64,000 nt of DNA from NCBI RefSeq assembly GCF_042094015.1, contig NZ_JBELDZ010000003.1, forward strand, positions 1 through 64,000, in the 5' to 3' direction. The notes under the pieces were generated by a model. It was not told where the DNA came from and did not search any database. It was given only the letters and a program-made list of their open reading frames with translations. The DNA comes from Aurantibacter sp042094015. Its GTDB lineage: Bacteria > Bacteroidota > Bacteroidia > Flavobacteriales > Flavobacteriaceae. Below, piece after piece: positions 61,112-64,000 of the stretch (position 1 is its first letter; every line of letters begins with the position of its first letter). Made by a program: the position numbers and the translations under genes.

Positions 61112-62206
61112 ATGGCTCAAAAAAGCATACTAAACAAAAAGTCTATTGACTTTTTAGAAAAATATTTAAATAACGCTGCTCCTACTGGATACGAATGGGA
61201 TGGGCAAAAAATCTGGATGGATTACTTAAAACCTTATGTAGATGAGTTTTTTACTGATACTTATGGAACTGCTGTTGGTGTAATAAATCCAAAGGCTAAA
61301 TATAAAGTTGTTATTGAAGGTCATGCAGATGAAATAGCTTGGTACGTTAATTATATAGATGATAAAGGTTTTATTTATGTAATTAGAAATGGAGGAAGCG
61401 ATCACCAAATTGCACCAAGTAAAATTGTTAACATTCACACTAAAAAAGGTATTGTAAAAGGTGTTTTTGGTTGGCCAGCAATACATACAAGAAATAAAGC
61501 AAATGAAAAACCACCAAAACCAAACAACATATTTATTGATTGTGGTTGTAAATCTAAAGAGGAAGTTGAAGATTTAGGTGTTCATGTTGGATGTGTAATT
61601 ACATATCCGGATGAGTTTCACATTTTAAACGAAGACAAATTTGTTTGTCGTGCTTTAGATAATAGAATGGGAGGATTTATGATTGCTGAAGTTGCAAGAT
61701 TATTAAAAGAAAACAAAAAAACTTTACCATTTGGACTTTACATAACCAATGCTGTACAAGAAGAAATAGGTTTACGTGGAGCACAAATGATTACGGAAAC
61801 TATAAAGCCAAATGTAGCGATTGTAACAGATGTAACTCATGATACAGCTACACCAATGATTGATATGAAAGTTGAAGGTCATGTAGAAATTGGTAATGGA
61901 CCGGTAGTTGCTTATGCTCCTGCTGTACAACAAAAGTTACGTGATTTAATTACAGATACTGCAGACGAAAATAAAATTCCTTTTCAACGTGCAGCTTGTT
62001 CTAGAGCAACAGGAACAGATACAGATGCTTTTGCATATAGCAATGGAGGAGTTGCAAGTGCATTAATTTCTTTACCATTACGTTATATGCATACTACAGT
62101 AGAAACTGTTCATAGAGATGATGTAGAAAATGTAATTAAATTAATTTACGAAACATTACTTAAAATTGAAGATGGCGAAACGTTTAGCTACTTTGATAAA
62201 AAATAA
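61112..62206 (+). CDS. M42-family aminopeptidase (glutamyl aminopeptidase-like)
   Basis: 364 residues from the ATG at 61112 (MAQKSILNKKSIDFLEKYL); a GTG at 61076 gives a poor extra 12 residues. Metal-ligand motifs of the M42/M18 fold: EGHADEIAW (about 80-88), CRALDNRMGG (Asp near 189), NAVQEEIGLRGA (about 222-233, catalytic Glu pair), VTDVTHDTA (about 250) and the C-terminal His in RYMHTTVETVHRDD. Large self-compartmentalised cytosolic peptidase that trims peptides. Monocistronic with a strong terminator. Confidence 0.92.
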   Translation: MAQKSILNKKSIDFLEKYLNNAAPTGYEWDGQKIWMDYLKPYVDEFFTDTYGTAVGVINPKAKYKVVIEGHADEIAWYVNYIDDKGFIYVIRNGGSDHQIAPSKIVNIHTKKGIVKGVFGWPAIHTRNKANEKPPKPNNIFIDCGCKSKEEVEDLGVHVGCVITYPDEFHILNEDKFVCRALDNRMGGFMIAEVARLLKENKKTLPFGLYITNAVQEEIGLRGAQMITETIKPNVAIVTDVTHDTATPMIDMKVEGHVEIGNGPVVAYAPAVQQKLRDLITDTADENKIPFQRAACSRATGTDTDAFAYSNGGVASALISLPLRYMHTTVETVHRDDVENVIKLIYETLLKIEDGETFSYFDKK

Positions 62207-62226
62207 TTAGAAGTAATCTTTTAACT

Positions 62227-62258
62227 AGCGTCTAAAACAAAATTTAGACGCTTTTTTA
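62227..62258 (+). terminator. Intrinsic terminator after the M42 peptidase
   Basis: Perfect 10-bp stem AGCGTCTAAA / TTTAGACGCT (62227-62236 with 62243-62252), 6-nt loop, T-run. Confidence 0.9.
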
Positions 62259-62264
62259 TTTAAA

Positions 62265-62825
62265 ATGAAAGAAGAAGTTATAGACATTTTAACTAAAAAT
62301 GGAGAAACTACTGGAGAAACCGCTTTAAAATCGGATATCCACAAAAAAGGCTATTATCATAACACAGCTCATGTTTGGTTGTTTACCAATAATGGAGAGA
62401 TTTTACTACAACAACGTTCAAAATCCAAATTAATTTATCCCCTACTTTGGGATGTTTCTGTTGCTGGGCATATAGATGCTGGCGAAACTATTAACGAAGG
62501 TACGTTAAGAGAAATGAAAGAAGAAATTGGTTTGATTTTAAATGAAGATAGCCTAACTAAAATTGGTGTGTTTGATTGTTTTAAATCTTATGATAATGGA
62601 ATTATAGACAACGAATTTCACCATACCTTTATTGCAGAATTAAACACTTGTATACATAAATTGACACCTCAAAAAGAAGAAGTAGAAGCTTTAAAATTAG
62701 TTTCTATTAAAGAATTTGAATTTCTTTTAAAAAATAGTTCAACAAATGGACATTTTGTAGCTTCAAATTATGATTACTATTGCGAAGTCCTAAAGTATAT
62801 TAAATTAAATTTAGCACAATTATGA
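62265..62825 (+). CDS. NUDIX hydrolase (IPP-isomerase-like / MutT family)
   Basis: 186 residues. The Nudix box is GHIDAGETINEGTLREMKEEIGL (about 68-90), matching G-x5-E-x7-R-E-x-x-E-E-x-G. The N-terminal part (EEVIDILTKNGETTGETALKSDIHKKGYYHNTAHVWLF) is typical of YfcD/IDI-like Nudix enzymes. Hydrolyses a nucleoside-diphosphate-linked substrate; which one is unknown. Its stop overlaps the ATG of the PrsW gene (ATGA, 4 bp), so the two are translationally coupled. Confidence 0.92.
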   Translation: MKEEVIDILTKNGETTGETALKSDIHKKGYYHNTAHVWLFTNNGEILLQQRSKSKLIYPLLWDVSVAGHIDAGETINEGTLREMKEEIGLILNEDSLTKIGVFDCFKSYDNGIIDNEFHHTFIAELNTCIHKLTPQKEEVEALKLVSIKEFEFLLKNSSTNGHFVASNYDYYCEVLKYIKLNLAQL

Positions 62826-63499
62826 TAACTCTTATCTTATCTGCTTTAGCTCCTGTAGCTTTAATTATTCTATATATTTATTATAGCGATAAATATGATA
62901 AAGAGCCTATAGAATTGTTACTGTTTTCATTTCTTTTAGGAGCTATAGCAAGTATTATTCTTGCCTTAATTATGTATGAAGGTTTCAATTTTATTTTACC
63001 ATTACACGAAGATTTTAACATACAACAACAAATTATAAAAGCATTTATAGTAGTTGCTTTTACAGAAGAGTTCTGTAAATATATTATTGTAAGGTATTAC
63101 GCACAACCAAAAACAGAATTCAATGAAAAATTTGATGGTATTGTTTATGCAGTAATGGTTTCTATGGGTTTTGCTGCTACAGAAAATATTATTTATGTAT
63201 TACAAAGCGGCTATGAAATTGCATTAACTAGAGCTTTTACAGCAATACCTGCGCACGCTACTTTTGGAATATTGATGGGTTATTTTATGGGGAAAGCTAA
63301 ATTTGCTAAAAACAAATGGCTTCTTAATTTAACAGGATTAACATTGGCAATTCTTTTTCATGGATTATATGATGTATTTTTATTCTTAGATTTTATACCA
63401 GGAATTGCTTCTGGTGCATTTGCTTCTTTAATAATTGGTTTGTTATTATCTAAAAAGGCAATTAAAAAACACCAAAACACTTCTAGATTTAAACCATAA
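62822..63499 (+). CDS. PrsW-family intramembrane metalloprotease
   Basis: 225 residues with about seven hydrophobic segments. Zinc-binding motifs: AFTEEFCKY (about 79-87), the catalytic EExxK motif, and HATFGILMGYFMG and LFHGLYDVFLFL with the later histidines. PrsW cleaves an anti-sigma factor in B. subtilis; an analogous role here is only a family-based possibility, and no partner is nearby. The gene overlaps the Nudix gene by 4 bp. A shared terminator follows. Confidence 0.9.
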   Translation: MITLILSALAPVALIILYIYYSDKYDKEPIELLLFSFLLGAIASIILALIMYEGFNFILPLHEDFNIQQQIIKAFIVVAFTEEFCKYIIVRYYAQPKTEFNEKFDGIVYAVMVSMGFAATENIIYVLQSGYEIALTRAFTAIPAHATFGILMGYFMGKAKFAKNKWLLNLTGLTLAILFHGLYDVFLFLDFIPGIASGAFASLIIGLLLSKKAIKKHQNTSRFKP

Positions 63500-63533
63500 A
63501 AAAATCCGAAGCAAAAATTACTTCGGATTTTAA
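63499..63533. terminator. Bidirectional terminator between PrsW and the FKBP gene
   Basis: AAAATCCGAAG (63501-63511) pairs with CTTCGGATTTT (63521-63531), 9-nt loop, A-run before and T-run in the stem foot. Serves both converging genes. Confidence 0.82.
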
Positions 63534-63552
63534 ATATATACTAATTCAATTT

Positions 63553-64000
63553 TTAATCTTGAATTCTAGATTCGGTATCATCAGTATCTAAGTAGTTTGG
63601 AGTTCCATCCATATCTGTATCGTCATTTAAAGGATTTCCATCACCATCTTTATCGTTTGTTGGATCTCCATCTCCATCAGAATCAACTAGTAAATCCATA
63701 TCCTCTAAGTCTTCGTCTCTAGTTAAAACACCATCTCCATCATCATCATTATCGAAAAAATTATTTAAACCATCATCATCAGTGTCATCGTCATACCCAT
63801 CTTGATTATCATTTAAATCTTCTAAATGTGAAGGAATATTATCTAAATCGTAATCTGTATCATTTCTATCTACTAAATTAAAGGTGAAAAATATTGGAGT
63901 ATATGAATCAATTCCAACTAAGGGTTGAGAAAAATAACCTAATCCTGAGGGAATAAAAATAGCTCCAATACCGTGATCATCGTAAATTATTTCTCCATTT
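63553..64000 (-). CDS. FKBP-type peptidyl-prolyl isomerase with Asp-rich tail (C-terminal part)
   Basis: No start codon is in the window; the reading frame runs off the right edge and 149 codons are visible. The N-terminal visible part (GIGAIFIPSGLGYFSQPLVGIDSYTPIFFTFNLV, first 45 residues) is the C-terminal end of an FKBP domain. The rest is a calcium-binding, thrombospondin-3-like tail with repeated DxDxDG motifs (for example DDDTDDDG, NDDDGDGV, DSDGDGD, DTDMDGTPNYLD). Such FKBPs are lipoproteins or secreted proteins of Flavobacteriia; a periplasmic folding role is usual. Stop at 63553, with a shared terminator. Confidence 0.8.
   Translation of the reverse strand, partial: NGEIIYDDHGIGAIFIPSGLGYFSQPLVGIDSYTPIFFTFNLVDRNDTDYDLDNIPSHLEDLNDNQDGYDDDTDDDGLNNFFDNDDDGDGVLTRDEDLEDMDLLVDSDGDGDPTNDKDGDGNPLNDDTDMDGTPNYLDTDDTESRIQD

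Noticed and set aside
1..64000. tRNA genes, rRNA genes, CRISPR arrays, prophage or IS elements
   Set aside because: None was recognisable by eye on either strand; a covariance-model or repeat search would be needed to exclude weak cases.

Overview
The window is a piece of a low-GC Bacteroidota chromosome, almost certainly Flavobacteriaceae. The evidence is: type IX secretion (T9SS) C-terminal sorting domains (endonuclease at 11275-12414, secreted protein at 19257-20168); promoter elements of the Bacteroidota form TAnnTTTG instead of TATAAT; few Shine-Dalgarno sequences; a Rho factor with a long disordered insertion; and several domain families that are largely Bacteroidota-specific (DUF4199, DUF4293, DUF4294, DUF6495, GlmU-family/L31 type B pair). 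Codons are strongly A/T-ending. Most of the window is ordinary core genome. I see no tRNA, rRNA, CRISPR array, insertion sequence or prophage.

Layout. 1-5698: GlmU-family start, ribosomal protein L31 type B, DUF4199 membrane protein, then a forward envelope/sugar group (GT2 glycosyltransferase, phosphoglucomutase, MsbA-like exporter). 5758-9830: two separate ECF sigma modules, each sigma + small single-pass membrane protein + small Spy-like periplasmic protein, facing each other around a BNR-repeat lipoprotein. 10053-16243: rRNA cytosine methyltransferase, secreted endonuclease I, PurL. 16322-20168: a large modular surface-type protein with YadA-head repeats, a probable remnant of a related gene, and a T9SS protein. 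20567-28418: a beta-oxidation locus (acyl-CoA ligase, MarR regulator, hydroxyacyl-CoA dehydrogenase/enoyl-CoA hydratase fusion, thiolase, acyl-CoA dehydrogenase). 28628-38853: ABC exporters, di-haem peroxidase, Bcr-type MFS pump, acetyl-CoA synthetase, acyltransferase, TruA. 38929-40283: phosphoesterase and a single orphan gene bounded by inverted repeats. 40313-42652: DUF4293 and Rho. 42716-48123: DUF4870 and a sulfur-handling operon (TauE, metallo-beta-lactamase/rhodanese fusion, thioredoxin, two YeeE/YedE halves) next to a Crp/Fnr regulator and an MtfA-like peptidase. 48187-63499: mostly housekeeping (HAD phosphatase, universal stress protein, HisS, rpsF-rpsR-rplI, LytTR regulator, PriA, NadC, RlmH, RdgB, M42 peptidase, NUDIX, PrsW). 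63553-64000: the C-terminal part of an FKBP-type isomerase with an Asp-rich tail, running off the window.

How genes work together. The fad genes form a complete activation-plus-beta-oxidation set with their own MarR regulator, and a palindrome sits just upstream of the regulator promoter. The sulfur operon looks like a sulfide/persulfide or thiosulfate handling unit; its promoter carries a TAAATTTG box bracketed by two palindromes, and the neighbouring Crp-type regulator has three clustered cysteines, so a thiol- or sulfane-sulfur-responsive switch is a reasonable hypothesis.

No unmistakably new system is visible. The items most worth a second look are the orphan gene bounded by inverted repeats (39484-40199), the Crp/palindrome arrangement of the sulfur operon, the paired ECF modules, and the three-module YadA-head protein with its adjacent remnant.
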